Shown: positions 28,336 through 36,696 of the stretch, piece after piece
Layout: the number at the start of each line of letters is the position of its first letter
Position numbering within the stretch: position 1 is the first letter of the stretch
The notes under the pieces: generated by a model
Seen by the model: only the letters and a program-made list of their open reading frames with translations
Databases searched by the model: none
What the model was told of the DNA's origin: nothing
Source: Alistipes excrementigallinarum
GTDB lineage: Bacteria > Bacteroidota > Bacteroidia > Bacteroidales > Rikenellaceae
Assembly (NCBI GenBank): GCA_019112825.1
Contig: DXIP01000023.1
Coordinates: 253,734 to 317,733 of the forward strand
DNA length: 64,000 bases
Direction: 5' to 3'
Translations under genes and position numbers: made by a program

Positions 28336-30369
28336 ATGGAACAAACGTCGCGACATCTTCCGATGGTCGAACGGGACGAGTGGCTCGCCCCCGTCGAAGG
28401 GGAGCTTCTCCGCCGCCGTGAGCGCTACCTGAACCACATGAAGGATATTGAGGCTTCGGCCGGCAACATCGTCGACTATGCCAACGGATACCGCTATTTC
28501 GGCTGGCAGTGGGACGACGACCTCGACGGGTGGTGGTTCCGCGAATGGCTGCCCGGCGCCTACGACGTCTACCTCTTCGGCGACTTCAACAACTGGCAGC
28601 GCACCGAGCTGCGGCTGAGCAAGGATGCGGCCGGCGTCTGGAGCATCTTCCTGCCGGCGGCCATGTACGGCGACCGGCTGACGCACGGCTCGCTCTACAA
28701 AATCCACGTCCACGGCGACAACGGCTGGCTGGACCGCATCCCGGCCTACGCCACGCGCGTGGTGCAGGACGACAAGACGAAGGACTACACGGCGCAGTTC
28801 TGGAACCCCGGCCCCTTCGACTGGAAGGGCGACTGCTTCGACATCGCGCAGGTGGGCAGCCTGCTCATCTACGAGGCCCACGTGGGGATGGCCCAGGAGC
28901 GCGAGGGGGTGGGCACCTACCGCGAATTCACCGAGAAGATTCTCCCCATCATCAAGCGCGACGGCTACAACGCCGTGCAGTTGATGGCCATCGCCGAGCA
29001 CCCCTACTACGGCTCGTTCGGCTACCACGTCTCGAGCTTCTTCGCCCCGACGAGCCGCTGCGGTACCCCCGAGGAGCTCAAGGAGCTCATCCGTCGCGCC
29101 CACGAGATGGGGCTGGCCGTCATCATGGACCTGGTCCATGCCCACTACGTCAAGAACCTCAATGAGGGCATCAACGAGCTCGACGGTACGGACCACCTCT
29201 ATTCGCTGCCGGGTGAGGCGGGCTACCAGCCCTACTGGGACTCGAAGCTCTTCGACTACGGCAAGCGCGAGGTGCAGCACTTCCTGCTCTCGAACGTCAA
29301 GTACTGGCTCGACGAGTTCCACTTCGACGGCTACCGCTTCGACGGCGTCACCTCGATGATTTACCACCACCACGGCTACGTCGACTTCGACTGCCGCGAG
29401 CGCTTCTTCGACAGCGGGGTCAACACCGATGCGCTCTGCTACCTGACGCTGGCCAACCGTCTTATCCACGATTTTCGCCCCACGGCGGTCACCATCGCCG
29501 AGGATGTGAGCGGCATGCCGGGCATGTGCATCCCCATCGACGACGGCGGTGTAGGCTTCGACTACCGCCTCGGAATGGCGATTCCCGACTTCTGGATTAA
29601 GCTGCTCAAGGACATCCCCGACGAGCAGTGGAACATCTGGGAGATGTGGTCGGTGATGACCAACCGTCTGCCCGAGGTGAAGACCGTGGCCTATGCCGAG
29701 TCGCACGACCAGGCGCTCGTGGGCGACAAGACCATCGCCTTCCGGCTGATGGACAAGGAGATGTACTTCCACATGGACCGCGCCTCGGAGAACCTCATCA
29801 TCGACCGGGGCATGGCACTCCACATGATGATTCGGCTGATGACCATCTCGACGGGCGGTCAGGCCTACCTGAACTTCATGGGCAACGAGTTTGGCCACCC
29901 CGAGTGGATTGACTTCCCGCGCGAGGGCAACGGCTGGAGCTATGCCCATGCGCGGCGGCTGTGGTCGCTCTCGCGCAACGGGCTGCTGCGCTACTCGTGG
30001 CTGGGGGCCTTCGACAAGGCGATGCTGCGGCTGGTGAAGCGCTACAACGTGCTGGGCGACGGCTATGCCTGGAGCCAGCAGATGGACGAGCAGAACAAGA
30101 CGATGGTCTTCTCGCACGGGCGGCTGCTCTTCGTCTTCAACTGGCACCCCACGGCCTCGATTCCCGACTACGAGCTGCAGGTGCAGGGGCCGGGTCGCTA
30201 CGTTCCCATCCTCTCGACCGACGAGAAGCGCTTCGGAGGTCCGGAGCGGCAGTCGATGGATGTCGAGCACCTCTCGACCCCCGTCGTGTGCGACGACGGG
30301 CAGACGCGCCACCACATCCGCATCTACAACACGTCGCGTACGGCGACGGTCTACCTGCGCAAGCGTTGA
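28336..30369 (+). CDS. glgB: 1,4-alpha-glucan branching enzyme (GH13, eukaryote-like type)
   Basis: A 677-residue glycogen branching enzyme. An N-terminal CBM48 module (about residues 55-150, WQWDDDLDGWWFREWLPGAYDVYLFGDFNNW) precedes the GH13 barrel. Catalytic residues lie in FDGYRFDGVTSMIY (nucleophile Asp), TIAEDVSGMPG (acid/base Glu) and AESHDQALVG. The length and motifs match the GH13_8 branching enzymes of Bacteroides and eukaryotes rather than E. coli GlgB. It cleaves alpha-1,4 chains and re-attaches them by alpha-1,6 links. No other glycogen gene is adjacent; it is monocistronic with its own terminator. Confidence 0.95.
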   Translation: MEQTSRHLPMVERDEWLAPVEGELLRRRERYLNHMKDIEASAGNIVDYANGYRYFGWQWDDDLDGWWFREWLPGAYDVYLFGDFNNWQRTELRLSKDAAGVWSIFLPAAMYGDRLTHGSLYKIHVHGDNGWLDRIPAYATRVVQDDKTKDYTAQFWNPGPFDWKGDCFDIAQVGSLLIYEAHVGMAQEREGVGTYREFTEKILPIIKRDGYNAVQLMAIAEHPYYGSFGYHVSSFFAPTSRCGTPEELKELIRRAHEMGLAVIMDLVHAHYVKNLNEGINELDGTDHLYSLPGEAGYQPYWDSKLFDYGKREVQHFLLSNVKYWLDEFHFDGYRFDGVTSMIYHHHGYVDFDCRERFFDSGVNTDALCYLTLANRLIHDFRPTAVTIAEDVSGMPGMCIPIDDGGVGFDYRLGMAIPDFWIKLLKDIPDEQWNIWEMWSVMTNRLPEVKTVAYAESHDQALVGDKTIAFRLMDKEMYFHMDRASENLIIDRGMALHMMIRLMTISTGGQAYLNFMGNEFGHPEWIDFPREGNGWSYAHARRLWSLSRNGLLRYSWLGAFDKAMLRLVKRYNVLGDGYAWSQQMDEQNKTMVFSHGRLLFVFNWHPTASIPDYELQVQGPGRYVPILSTDEKRFGGPERQSMDVEHLSTPVVCDDGQTRHHIRIYNTSRTATVYLRKR

Positions 30370-30398
30370 GGCCGCCTACGGAGGGCAAAGAGACGAAA

Positions 30399-30431
30399 AG
30401 GGGCGAGGTCGAACCTCGCCCCTCTCTTTTT
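30399..30431 (+). terminator. glgB terminator
   Basis: An 11-bp G+C-rich stem (30399-30409 with 30413-30423, loop CGA) is followed by CTCTTTTT. This is a textbook intrinsic terminator 30 bp after glgB. Confidence 0.9.
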
Positions 30432-30535
30432 GCAGGGTTTAACTCTTTTGTGTGCGGCCCGCCCGTTTTGCTTGTGAGGCGTGCTTCCCGGTCCGGCCCA
30501 GCCCGTTGGTCCTATACACCGGCTCGGTCTGCTTC

Positions 30536-30587
30536 GCCGGTCCAGCCCGCCGGTCCAGCCCGCCAGCCCAGCCCGCCGGCCCGGTCT
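30536..30587. repeat. 13-bp tandem repeat, four units
   Basis: Units begin at 30536, 30549, 30562 and 30575. The first two are identical (GCCGGTCCAGCCC); the others differ at a few positions. The stretch is non-coding. Confidence 0.8.
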
Positions 30588-30590
30588 ATC

Positions 30591-30640
30591 GGTTCGGCTT
30601 GGTTCGGCTTGGTTTGGTTCGGTTTGGCTTGGCCCGGTCC
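30591..30640. repeat. 10-bp tandem repeat, five units
   Basis: Units of GGTTCGGCTT and close variants start at 30591, 30601, 30611, 30621 and 30631. The array directly follows the 13-bp array but has a different unit. Confidence 0.8.
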
Positions 30641-30666
30641 GCTCCATCGGCCCGGCCGCTGCGGGG

Positions 30667-31698
30667 TCAGCGGCGGCTGTCGAGCATCTGGGCCATGCGC
30701 ACCAGGGCGATGAACTCGCAGCGCTCTTCGTCGGGGTCACTGCCGAGCCCCTTTTCGGCCAGTTCGAGCACCTTGTCCCAGGTGGAGTCGCCGCGGAACT
30801 CCGAGTCGCTCAGCAGCTGCCCGTACATCGCCACGGCGGCCGCAAAGGCGAAGTCGCCCGTCAGCTCCACGAGGTTCTCCTCCTTGAGCGTCGCGGTCAT
30901 CTGCTCGCCGCGGCGGACCCCCGGAAGGTGGTAGCGCACCCGTGCCGTGAGCAGCTCGGAGGAGGGGATGAGTACGACGGGAACCCCTTCGCGGCTCTCG
31001 AGCCGAAGGGCCGAGGCCCGCTCCGGCGAGCGTTCGGCATCGGCGGGAATCACCTCGTAGAGAATCGTCGTCGAGTAGCCCGCCTCGAGGCGTCCGCCGC
31101 GCCGCGCCGCGTCGTGCCTTCTGTGGCGGTGGCGCGGCTGGGGAAGGATGCGGTCGTCACCCACCAGACGGTAGGCTACGACCTGTGCGGGGTTGAACTC
31201 CACGCGCAGCCGTGCATGGCGGAGCGGCAGCAGGGTCGTGTCGGCGGCGTCGCGGAGGCGGATGCCGAAGCGGACGAGCCGGTGCTCGGCATTCCACGGG
31301 CAGGGGGCCATCTCGGCCGTGAACGAGAGCGGCGCTCCGTCTGTGGGTGCGGGGTAGTCGTAGGTGAAGTGGTTGACCAGCTGGTCGATGTGCACATCTC
31401 CGGCCGCGGGCAGCTTATCCTCGCCGAGCATGCGGCGGCATTCGGCATACGCGTTGCCGCATGGCGTGAGGGGAACGACCGAGCGCGGCTCGGTAAAGGC
31501 GTGGCGGTAGGGGCACTCGCCGACCAGCCCCGTGTGGTCGTGCATCGGCAGTGCGACGGTATCGGGTCGTGGGGCGCGCAGGGCCTCTGCGGGCGCCGGA
31601 GCCGCCTTTGATTCCGGCGCCTGCTCGGGCGCGACGGGCGGCTGTGCTGCTGCGGCGGCGGGCAGCAGCAGAAGCAGCAGGCTGATGAAGCGTTTCAT
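30667..31698 (-). CDS. YfbK-like exported protein lacking the central VWA domain
   Basis: A 343-residue protein with a signal peptide (RFISLLLLLLPAAAAAQ). Residues ~80-148 match the N-terminal region of YfbK-type VWA proteins (DVHIDQLVNHFTYDYPAP, followed by APCPWNAEHRLVRFGIRLRD). Residues ~161-343 match their C-terminal domain (RLRVEFNPAQVVAYRLVGDDR, GYSTTILYEVIPA, then LRVRY-like TARVRYHLPG). In full-length homologues of ~550-600 residues a von Willebrand A domain with a MIDAS site lies between these parts; here they join at residues ~149-160 and no DxSxS motif occurs. The frame is intact. Function is unknown. A TATCTTGT element lies upstream at 31724-31731. Confidence 0.7.
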   Translation of the reverse strand: MKRFISLLLLLLPAAAAAQPPVAPEQAPESKAAPAPAEALRAPRPDTVALPMHDHTGLVGECPYRHAFTEPRSVVPLTPCGNAYAECRRMLGEDKLPAAGDVHIDQLVNHFTYDYPAPTDGAPLSFTAEMAPCPWNAEHRLVRFGIRLRDAADTTLLPLRHARLRVEFNPAQVVAYRLVGDDRILPQPRHRHRRHDAARRGGRLEAGYSTTILYEVIPADAERSPERASALRLESREGVPVVLIPSSELLTARVRYHLPGVRRGEQMTATLKEENLVELTGDFAFAAAVAMYGQLLSDSEFRGDSTWDKVLELAEKGLGSDPDEERCEFIALVRMAQMLDSRR

Positions 31699-31723
31699 GG
31701 CGGTTGGTTTCAGGTTCTCACCT

Positions 31724-31731
31724 ACAAGATA
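31724..31731 (-). promoter_or_regulatory. Variant -7 element TATCTTGT for the YfbK-like gene
   Basis: On the minus strand AAAATCCG-TATCTTGT-AG lies 25 nt before the start. A TTTC, 20 bp further upstream, could be the -33 element. The surroundings closely resemble those at 36653-36670. Confidence 0.45.
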
Positions 31732-31823
31732 CGGATTTTTTTCGAGACGGCGAAATTCCGGGGTCCCGCGATGGCGAAAATCCTGTTTCCGTGCGGTAGA
31801 ACCGGCGGCGGAATGGAAAACTT

Positions 31824-31855
31824 TTTGGGTTTTTCGGGTTTCTTCGCTATCTTTG
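31824..31855 (+). promoter_or_regulatory. Promoter of the TetR gene, abutting its start codon
   Basis: TTTG (31824-31827), 20 bp, TATCTTTG (31848-31855). Only 4 nt separate the -7 element from the GTG start codon, so transcription should begin at or very near the codon. Confidence 0.75.
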
Positions 31856-31859
31856 CCGC

Positions 31860-32504
31860 GTGAAAGCTCCGGAACATAACCTCCACAAGGAGAAAATCGT
31901 CGCTCAGGCGATGCAGATATTCCTCAAGCAGGGAATCAAGGCGGTGCGCATGGACGACATCGCCCAGATGATGGGCATCTCGAAGCGGACGCTCTACGAG
32001 CTCTTCGGCGACAAGGAGACGCTCCTCTTTCTGGCCGTCGAGAGCTATTTCGGGGAGTGCAACGAGCGCCGGGCCCGTCTGAGTGCCGGGGCGCGCGACG
32101 TGCTGGAGGCCATTTTCCTCGAACTCAACGAGCTGATGGCCCAGTCAGAGACTGCCAACCGCATCATGAGCAGCCTGCGCAAGTTCCATCCTGCGGTGCA
32201 CGACCGCGTGCTGCATGAAGGGGCCGAGAAGAACCGGCGCAACATCCGAGAGATGCTCGAAAAGGGGATAGACGACGGATTCTTCGTGGCGGACTTCAAC
32301 CTCGATTTGGCCATCACGATGCTCTACCATACCGCCTCGGTGCTGGTGGAGCGTCGCGATTTGGTGCTGCCCGAGGGAATGACCGAGCGCGAGGCCTTCA
32401 TTCAGGTAATCAGCACCTTCTTCCGCGGAATCGCCACCGCCAAGGGGCTGGAGCTCATCGACGAGTACAAGAACCGTATTGTCTCCGGCACCGACCGGGC
32501 GTGA
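31860..32504 (+). CDS. TetR/AcrR-family transcriptional regulator
   Basis: A 214-residue regulator. The N-terminal helix-turn-helix (about residues 9-56: KEKIVAQAMQIFLKQGIKAVRMDDIAQMMGISKRTLYELFGDKETLL) is clearly TetR-type, with the recognition helix GISKRTLYELF. The ligand-binding C-terminal half is unassigned. GTG 31860 must be the start, because the next ATG falls inside helix 1. The start sits 4 nt after a strong -7 element, so the mRNA may be leaderless. Divergent from the YfbK-like gene, which is a candidate target; an operator was not recognised. Confidence 0.88.
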   Translation: MKAPEHNLHKEKIVAQAMQIFLKQGIKAVRMDDIAQMMGISKRTLYELFGDKETLLFLAVESYFGECNERRARLSAGARDVLEAIFLELNELMAQSETANRIMSSLRKFHPAVHDRVLHEGAEKNRRNIREMLEKGIDDGFFVADFNLDLAITMLYHTASVLVERRDLVLPEGMTEREAFIQVISTFFRGIATAKGLELIDEYKNRIVSGTDRA

Positions 32505-32601
32505 CGCCTCCGGAGCCGCGGTGAGGGGCGGACCTCGATAAGTCGTGTCGTGCCGAGGGCAAAACCTGCACGCAGATGGAGGAGCTTCCGCGGATTTTTC
32601 C

Positions 32602-32609
32602 TATTTTTG
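32602..32609 (+). promoter_or_regulatory. -7 element TATTTTTG, 4 nt before the MBL gene
   Basis: TAnnTTTG match ending 4 nt before the ATG at 32614, the same geometry as the TetR gene. No convincing -33 element. Confidence 0.6.
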
Positions 32610-32613
32610 CCTC

Positions 32614-33402
32614 ATGAAACTCACTTTTCTGGGAACCGGGACCTCGCAGGGGGTCCCCGTCATCGGATGCCGGTGCGCCGTCTGCCGTTCGACCGACCCG
32701 CGCGACAACCGGCTGCGCACGTCGGCCATGGTCGAGACGCGCGGCGTGCGTCTGGTCATCGACGCGGGACCCGACTTCCGCTGCCAGATGCTCCGCACCG
32801 GAGTGCGCCACATTGATGCGATTCTCCTCACGCACGAACACAAGGACCACATCGGCGGTCTGGACGACGTGCGGGCCTTCAACTTCGTGGACTATCCCGC
32901 CGCCATCCATCGCGTGGACATCTATGCCGCGCCGCGTACGCTGGCCGTCGTGCGCAAGGATTTCGACTACGCCTTCGCGCAGGACAAGTACCGCGGCGTG
33001 CCCGAAATCGAGCTCCACGAAATCGACCTCGACCACCCCTTCGAGGTCAAGGGCGTGGAGGTCGTCCCCGTAGCGGGGCACCACTCCGAGCGCTTCACGG
33101 TGACGGGCTACCGCATCGGGCCGCTGGCCTACCTGACCGATTTCAAGACCATCGAGGAGTCCGAAGTGGCCAAACTCGCCGGGGTGGAGGTGCTGGTGGT
33201 CAACGCGCTGCGCTTTGCGCCCCACGATTCGCACTTCAACGTCGAGGAGGCGCTTGCGCTCATCCGCCGCGTGGCGCCGCGTGAGGCCTACCTCACCCAC
33301 ATGTCGCACGACATCGGGCTGCAGGCCGAGACCGAGCCCCGTCTGCCCCGCGGCGTGCACATGGCCTACGACGGCCTTCAGGTCGAGATTGGGGAGGAGT
33401 AA
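32614..33402 (+). CDS. Metallo-beta-lactamase-fold hydrolase, PhnP-like
   Basis: A 262-residue MBL-fold protein. It begins KLTFLGTGTSQGVPVIGCRCAVC, a PhnP-type N-terminus with a Cys pair, and has the metal motif HxHxDH in LLTHEHKDHIGGLDD, a second His in VAGHHSERF, Asp in LTDFKT, and a final His in YLTHMSHDIG. PhnP hydrolyses cyclic ribose phosphodiesters; related proteins act on other phosphodiesters, and no phn genes lie nearby, so the substrate is open. ATG 32614 is 4 nt after a -7 element. An SDR gene follows 77 bp downstream. Confidence 0.88.
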   Translation: MKLTFLGTGTSQGVPVIGCRCAVCRSTDPRDNRLRTSAMVETRGVRLVIDAGPDFRCQMLRTGVRHIDAILLTHEHKDHIGGLDDVRAFNFVDYPAAIHRVDIYAAPRTLAVVRKDFDYAFAQDKYRGVPEIELHEIDLDHPFEVKGVEVVPVAGHHSERFTVTGYRIGPLAYLTDFKTIEESEVAKLAGVEVLVVNALRFAPHDSHFNVEEALALIRRVAPREAYLTHMSHDIGLQAETEPRLPRGVHMAYDGLQVEIGEE

Positions 33403-33479
33403 ACGGCTGTACGAAGCGGCGGGGCGAAGCCTCCGGCGCGCCGGACAGGGAACAGAACGAAAAACATAAACAGGAGATA

Positions 33480-34298
33480 ATGAAACAGTATTTCAAGGAC
33501 AAGGTCGTCGTCGTGACGGGCGCATCGTCGGGAATCGGCGAGGCGCTGGCGCGTGAATTTGCCGCCGAGGGCGGGCGTGTCGTGCTGGGAGCGCGCAGCC
33601 TGCAGAAACTCCAGCACATCGTCGACGAGATTCGCGCCCAGGGCGGGCAGGCCGCCTGCTGCGCCGTCGACGTGACCCGCCCCGAGGAGTGCCGCGAGCT
33701 CATCGCCACGGCCGTGCGCGAATTCGGCGGCGTGGATATCCTGCTCTGCAATGCGGGTATTTCGATGCGGGCGCTCTTCGACGACGTGGAGCTCGACGTG
33801 CTACACCGCCTGATGGATGTCAACTTCTGGGGGACGGTCTACTGCTGCAAGTATGCGCTGCCCTACCTGCAGGCGTCGCACGGCTCGATTGTCGGCGTCT
33901 CGTCGGTGGCCGGCCTGCACGGCCTGCCGGGACGTACGGGCTATTCGGCCTCGAAGTACGCCATGACGGGCTTCCTCGAGACGCTGCGCATCGAGAACCT
34001 CAAGAAGGGGCTCCACGTGATGATTGCCTGCCCGGGCTTCACCGCCTCGAACGTCCGCTTCTCGGCCCTCACGGCCAACGGTTCGCAGCAGGGCGAGACG
34101 CCGCGCGACGAGTCGAAGATGATGACCGCCGCACAGGTGGCCCGCATCATCGCCCGGGGCGTGCGTCACCGCAAGCGTCTCTGCCTGATGGAGGCCGAGG
34201 GACGCGCCACGCACTTCGTCAAGAAGTTCGCCCCGGCCTTCCTCGACCGCATGTTCTATCTGGTCATGTCGCGCGAACCCGATTCGCCGCTCAAGTAA
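33480..34298 (+). CDS. Short-chain dehydrogenase/reductase (SDR) family oxidoreductase
   Basis: A 272-residue classical SDR. The NAD(P)-binding TGASSGIGEALAREF is at residues ~13-27, NAG appears in LLCNAGISM, the catalytic Ser in GVSSVAGLHG and the YxxxK pair in YSASKYAMTGF. The C-terminal ~50 residues (KKFAPAFLDRMFYLVMSREP) are hydrophobic and resemble membrane-associated SDRs of lipid metabolism. The substrate is unknown. It may be co-transcribed with the MBL gene. Confidence 0.88.
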   Translation: MKQYFKDKVVVVTGASSGIGEALAREFAAEGGRVVLGARSLQKLQHIVDEIRAQGGQAACCAVDVTRPEECRELIATAVREFGGVDILLCNAGISMRALFDDVELDVLHRLMDVNFWGTVYCCKYALPYLQASHGSIVGVSSVAGLHGLPGRTGYSASKYAMTGFLETLRIENLKKGLHVMIACPGFTASNVRFSALTANGSQQGETPRDESKMMTAAQVARIIARGVRHRKRLCLMEAEGRATHFVKKFAPAFLDRMFYLVMSREPDSPLK

Positions 34299-34335
34299 CA
34301 CCCCTCACCGGGCCGCCACGGGAGTGGGGCGGGGT

Positions 34336-34388
34336 GCCTTCCGCCTCCCGGTCTCCAGCCCTCCTTCTCGCCTTCCGTCTCCCGGCCT
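34336..34388. repeat. 19-bp direct repeat
   Basis: Segments 34336-34354 and 34370-34388 agree except at two positions. They lie in the SDR-engB spacer, in which no gene was seen. Confidence 0.6.
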
Positions 34389-34489
34389 TTCCGCCGCCGG
34401 AGACGGCAGACCGGCCGATAAGCAGGTCAGTAAACCGGCAGTTGCGGGGCGTGCCGCTCCGTCCGTTGTCCTTTCAATTGTTTTGACGC

Positions 34490-35086
34490 ATGCAGATTCT
34501 CAAAGCCGAATTCCAGTGCAGCTCCGAGCGCATCTCGCAGGTGCCCGCCGACTCGCTGCGCGACATCGCCTTCATCGGGCGGAGCAACGTGGGCAAATCG
34601 TCGCTCATCAACATGCTCACGGGCCGCAACGGCCTGGCCAAGGTCTCAGCGACGCCCGGCAAGACGCGCCTCATCAACCACTTCCGCATCAACGACGCGT
34701 GGTATCTGGTCGACCTGCCGGGCTACGGCTATGCCCGTACCTCGAAGAGCCAGCGCGAGGGCTTCTCGAAGCTCATCACCGACTACGTGCTCCGCTGCGA
34801 GAAGATGCACTACCTCTTCGTGCTGGTCGACGCGCGGCTCGAGCCCCAGAAAATCGACCTGCGCTTCATCGAGATGCTCGGCATGAACGGCGTCCCGTTC
34901 GGGATTCTCTTCACGAAGGCCGACAAGCTCTCGAAGGCGCAGCTGCAGCGAAGCGTCGAGCGCTACCGCCAGACGCTCGCGGAGCAGTGGGAGGAGCTGC
35001 CGCCGATGCTTGTTACCTCGTCGGAGCGGGGCACCGGGCGCGACGAGCTGCTCGATTTCATCGAAGAGTGTCTGGCTCAGGTCTGA
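34490..35086 (+). CDS. engB: Ribosome biogenesis GTP-binding protein EngB (YihA/YsxC)
   Basis: A 198-residue single-domain GTPase needed for large-subunit assembly. Motifs: G1 GRSNVGKSSLI, G2 Thr in ATPGKTRLI, G3 DLPGYGYA, G4 TKADKL, and G5-like TSSERGTGRDEL. The length is standard. The ATG follows an intergenic region with little promoter signal. Confidence 0.95.
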   Translation: MQILKAEFQCSSERISQVPADSLRDIAFIGRSNVGKSSLINMLTGRNGLAKVSATPGKTRLINHFRINDAWYLVDLPGYGYARTSKSQREGFSKLITDYVLRCEKMHYLFVLVDARLEPQKIDLRFIEMLGMNGVPFGILFTKADKLSKAQLQRSVERYRQTLAEQWEELPPMLVTSSERGTGRDELLDFIEECLAQV

Positions 35087-35168
35087 AAAAGCTGCCGTGC
35101 GGGCCTAAATCGGGCACCGGTGTTGAAAAAAGGTAACCGGCAAAGTGGTTTTTTTCACCGTATTGTCC

Positions 35169-35176
35169 TATATTTG
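35169..35176 (+). promoter_or_regulatory. -7 element TATATTTG for prs
   Basis: TAnnTTTG match 24 nt before the prs ATG. A TTTTTT run about 14-20 bp upstream may act as a weak -33 region. Confidence 0.65.
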
Positions 35177-35200
35177 CAACATCAAAAACCCTCCATACCT

Positions 35201-36142
35201 ATGGCAATCCACAAAATCAAGTTTTTCGCAGGGCAGGGTTCCGAATATCTTGCCGAAAAAATCGTCGCCAGCTATGGCACGACCCTCGGCAAATCGGACG
35301 TGCTGCGCTTCAGCGACGGCGAATTCCAGCCGAGCTACAACGAATCCATTCGTGGCTGTACGGTCTTCATCATCCAGTCGACCTTCCCGCCCTCGGACAA
35401 CCTGATGGAGTTGCTGATGATGATTGATGCGGCGCGCCGCGCCTCGGCCTACAAGGTGGTGGCCGTGATGCCCTACTTCGGCTGGGCGCGTCAGGACCGC
35501 AAGGACCGTCCCCGCGTGCCGATTGGCGCCAAGCTGGTGGCCAACATGCTCATGGCCGCCGGTGTGGACCGCATCATGACGATGGACCTCCACGCCGACC
35601 AGATTCAGGGCTTCTTCGACGTTCCGGTCGACGCGCTCTACGCCAGCGGCATCTTCGTCCCCTACATCAAGAGCCTCAACATCGAGGACCTCTCGATTGC
35701 CGCACCCGACATGGGCGGCGCCAAGCGGGCCAACACCTACGCCAAGCACCTCGGTACGCCGATTATCATCTCGCACAAGGAGCGTGCGAAGGCCAACGTC
35801 GTGGGCAAGATGACCGCCATCGGCGAGGTCGAGGGGCGCAACGTGCTCATCGTCGACGACATGATTGATACGGCGGGCACCATCTGCATGGCGGCCGACA
35901 TGCTCATGGCGCGCGGCGCGAAGAGCGTGCGTGCGGCCATTACCCACCCCGTGCTCTCGGGCCCGGCCTACGAGCGCATCAACGACAGCGCGCTGGAGGA
36001 GGTGATTGTCACCGACACCATTCCGCTCAAGCCCGAGAAGGACCTCCACAAGTTTACGGTGCTCTCGGTGGCGGACCTCTTTGCCGACGTGATTGAGCGC
36101 GTCCACAACTACAAGGAGATTTCGTCGATATTCTTCAAATAG
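35201..36142 (+). CDS. prs: Ribose-phosphate pyrophosphokinase (PRPP synthetase)
   Basis: Prs makes PRPP from ribose 5-phosphate and ATP, the substrate of PurF and of pyrimidine, His, Trp and NAD synthesis. ATG 35201 (313 residues) is chosen; an upstream in-frame TTG at 35120 precedes the promoter. Motifs: N-terminal KIKFFAGQGSEYLAEKI, the ATP loop YFGWARQDRKDRPRVPI, catalytic DLHADQIQGFFDVP, and the PRPP-binding loop VLIVDDMIDTAGTI. It is monocistronic and 25 kb from the purine operon. Confidence 0.96.
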   Translation: MAIHKIKFFAGQGSEYLAEKIVASYGTTLGKSDVLRFSDGEFQPSYNESIRGCTVFIIQSTFPPSDNLMELLMMIDAARRASAYKVVAVMPYFGWARQDRKDRPRVPIGAKLVANMLMAAGVDRIMTMDLHADQIQGFFDVPVDALYASGIFVPYIKSLNIEDLSIAAPDMGGAKRANTYAKHLGTPIIISHKERAKANVVGKMTAIGEVEGRNVLIVDDMIDTAGTICMAADMLMARGAKSVRAAITHPVLSGPAYERINDSALEEVIVTDTIPLKPEKDLHKFTVLSVADLFADVIERVHNYKEISSIFFK

Positions 36143-36302
36143 CCGACCCTGCGTCACCCTGCGGAGCGGAACTTCCCTGACGGAGGTTCCGCTCCGCTTG
36201 CTGTATGGAGACGGCGTTTCTCTGGCCTTTGCCCCCCGCATAGCTCTTCCTCCAGCCCCGGCATCTTCCCTTTTCCGGCCCTGGCCTTTCCACGCCCTTT
36301 CC

Positions 36303-36425
36303 CGGCCACATCGCCTTCCCTGCTCCGACCCCTCCGCGTCGCCTATCCCGGCCTCCGCGTCCTCTCCCCGCATGGCCTTTCCTCCGGCCACATTGCCTTC
36401 CCTGCTCCGACCCCTCCGGCGTCGC
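36303..36425. repeat. Imperfect 40-bp direct repeat in a pyrimidine-rich spacer
   Basis: Segments 36303-36342 and 36385-36425 differ by a substitution and one inserted base. They lie 82 bp apart in the 554-bp spacer between prs and the 36697 lipoprotein. The plus strand here (about 36240-36560) is strongly C/T-rich. No gene was found. Confidence 0.8.
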
Positions 36426-36636
36426 TTTTTTTTCGGTTCCGGCGCCCTTCGGTCCCGGCCATTACTTGCTCCGGTTCCTCCTGTTTCAGTTCTCCCTCCG
36501 GCCCCTCCTGTGCCCCCTTCTGGTTCGTGCCTCTTCCCGCTTTCGGAAAGAGGCCGGATTGTCCCCGGATGGGGCTGTTTTGTCCGCCTCCGGCTCCAAA
36601 AAGTATCAATCCGTCCGCCCGAAAGAGGAGAAAATA

Positions 36637-36668
36637 TTTGGAGAAACGGCTGCAAAATCCTATCTTGT
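36637..36668 (+). promoter_or_regulatory. Promoter with variant -7 element before the large lipoprotein
   Basis: TTTG (36637-36640), 20 bp, TATCTTGT (36661-36668), 28 nt before the ATG. Spacing matches the Bacteroidota consensus while the -7 octamer is one T short. Confidence 0.55.
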
Positions 36669-36696
36669 AGAACGAAACCCATCTAACCCTTAAAAA

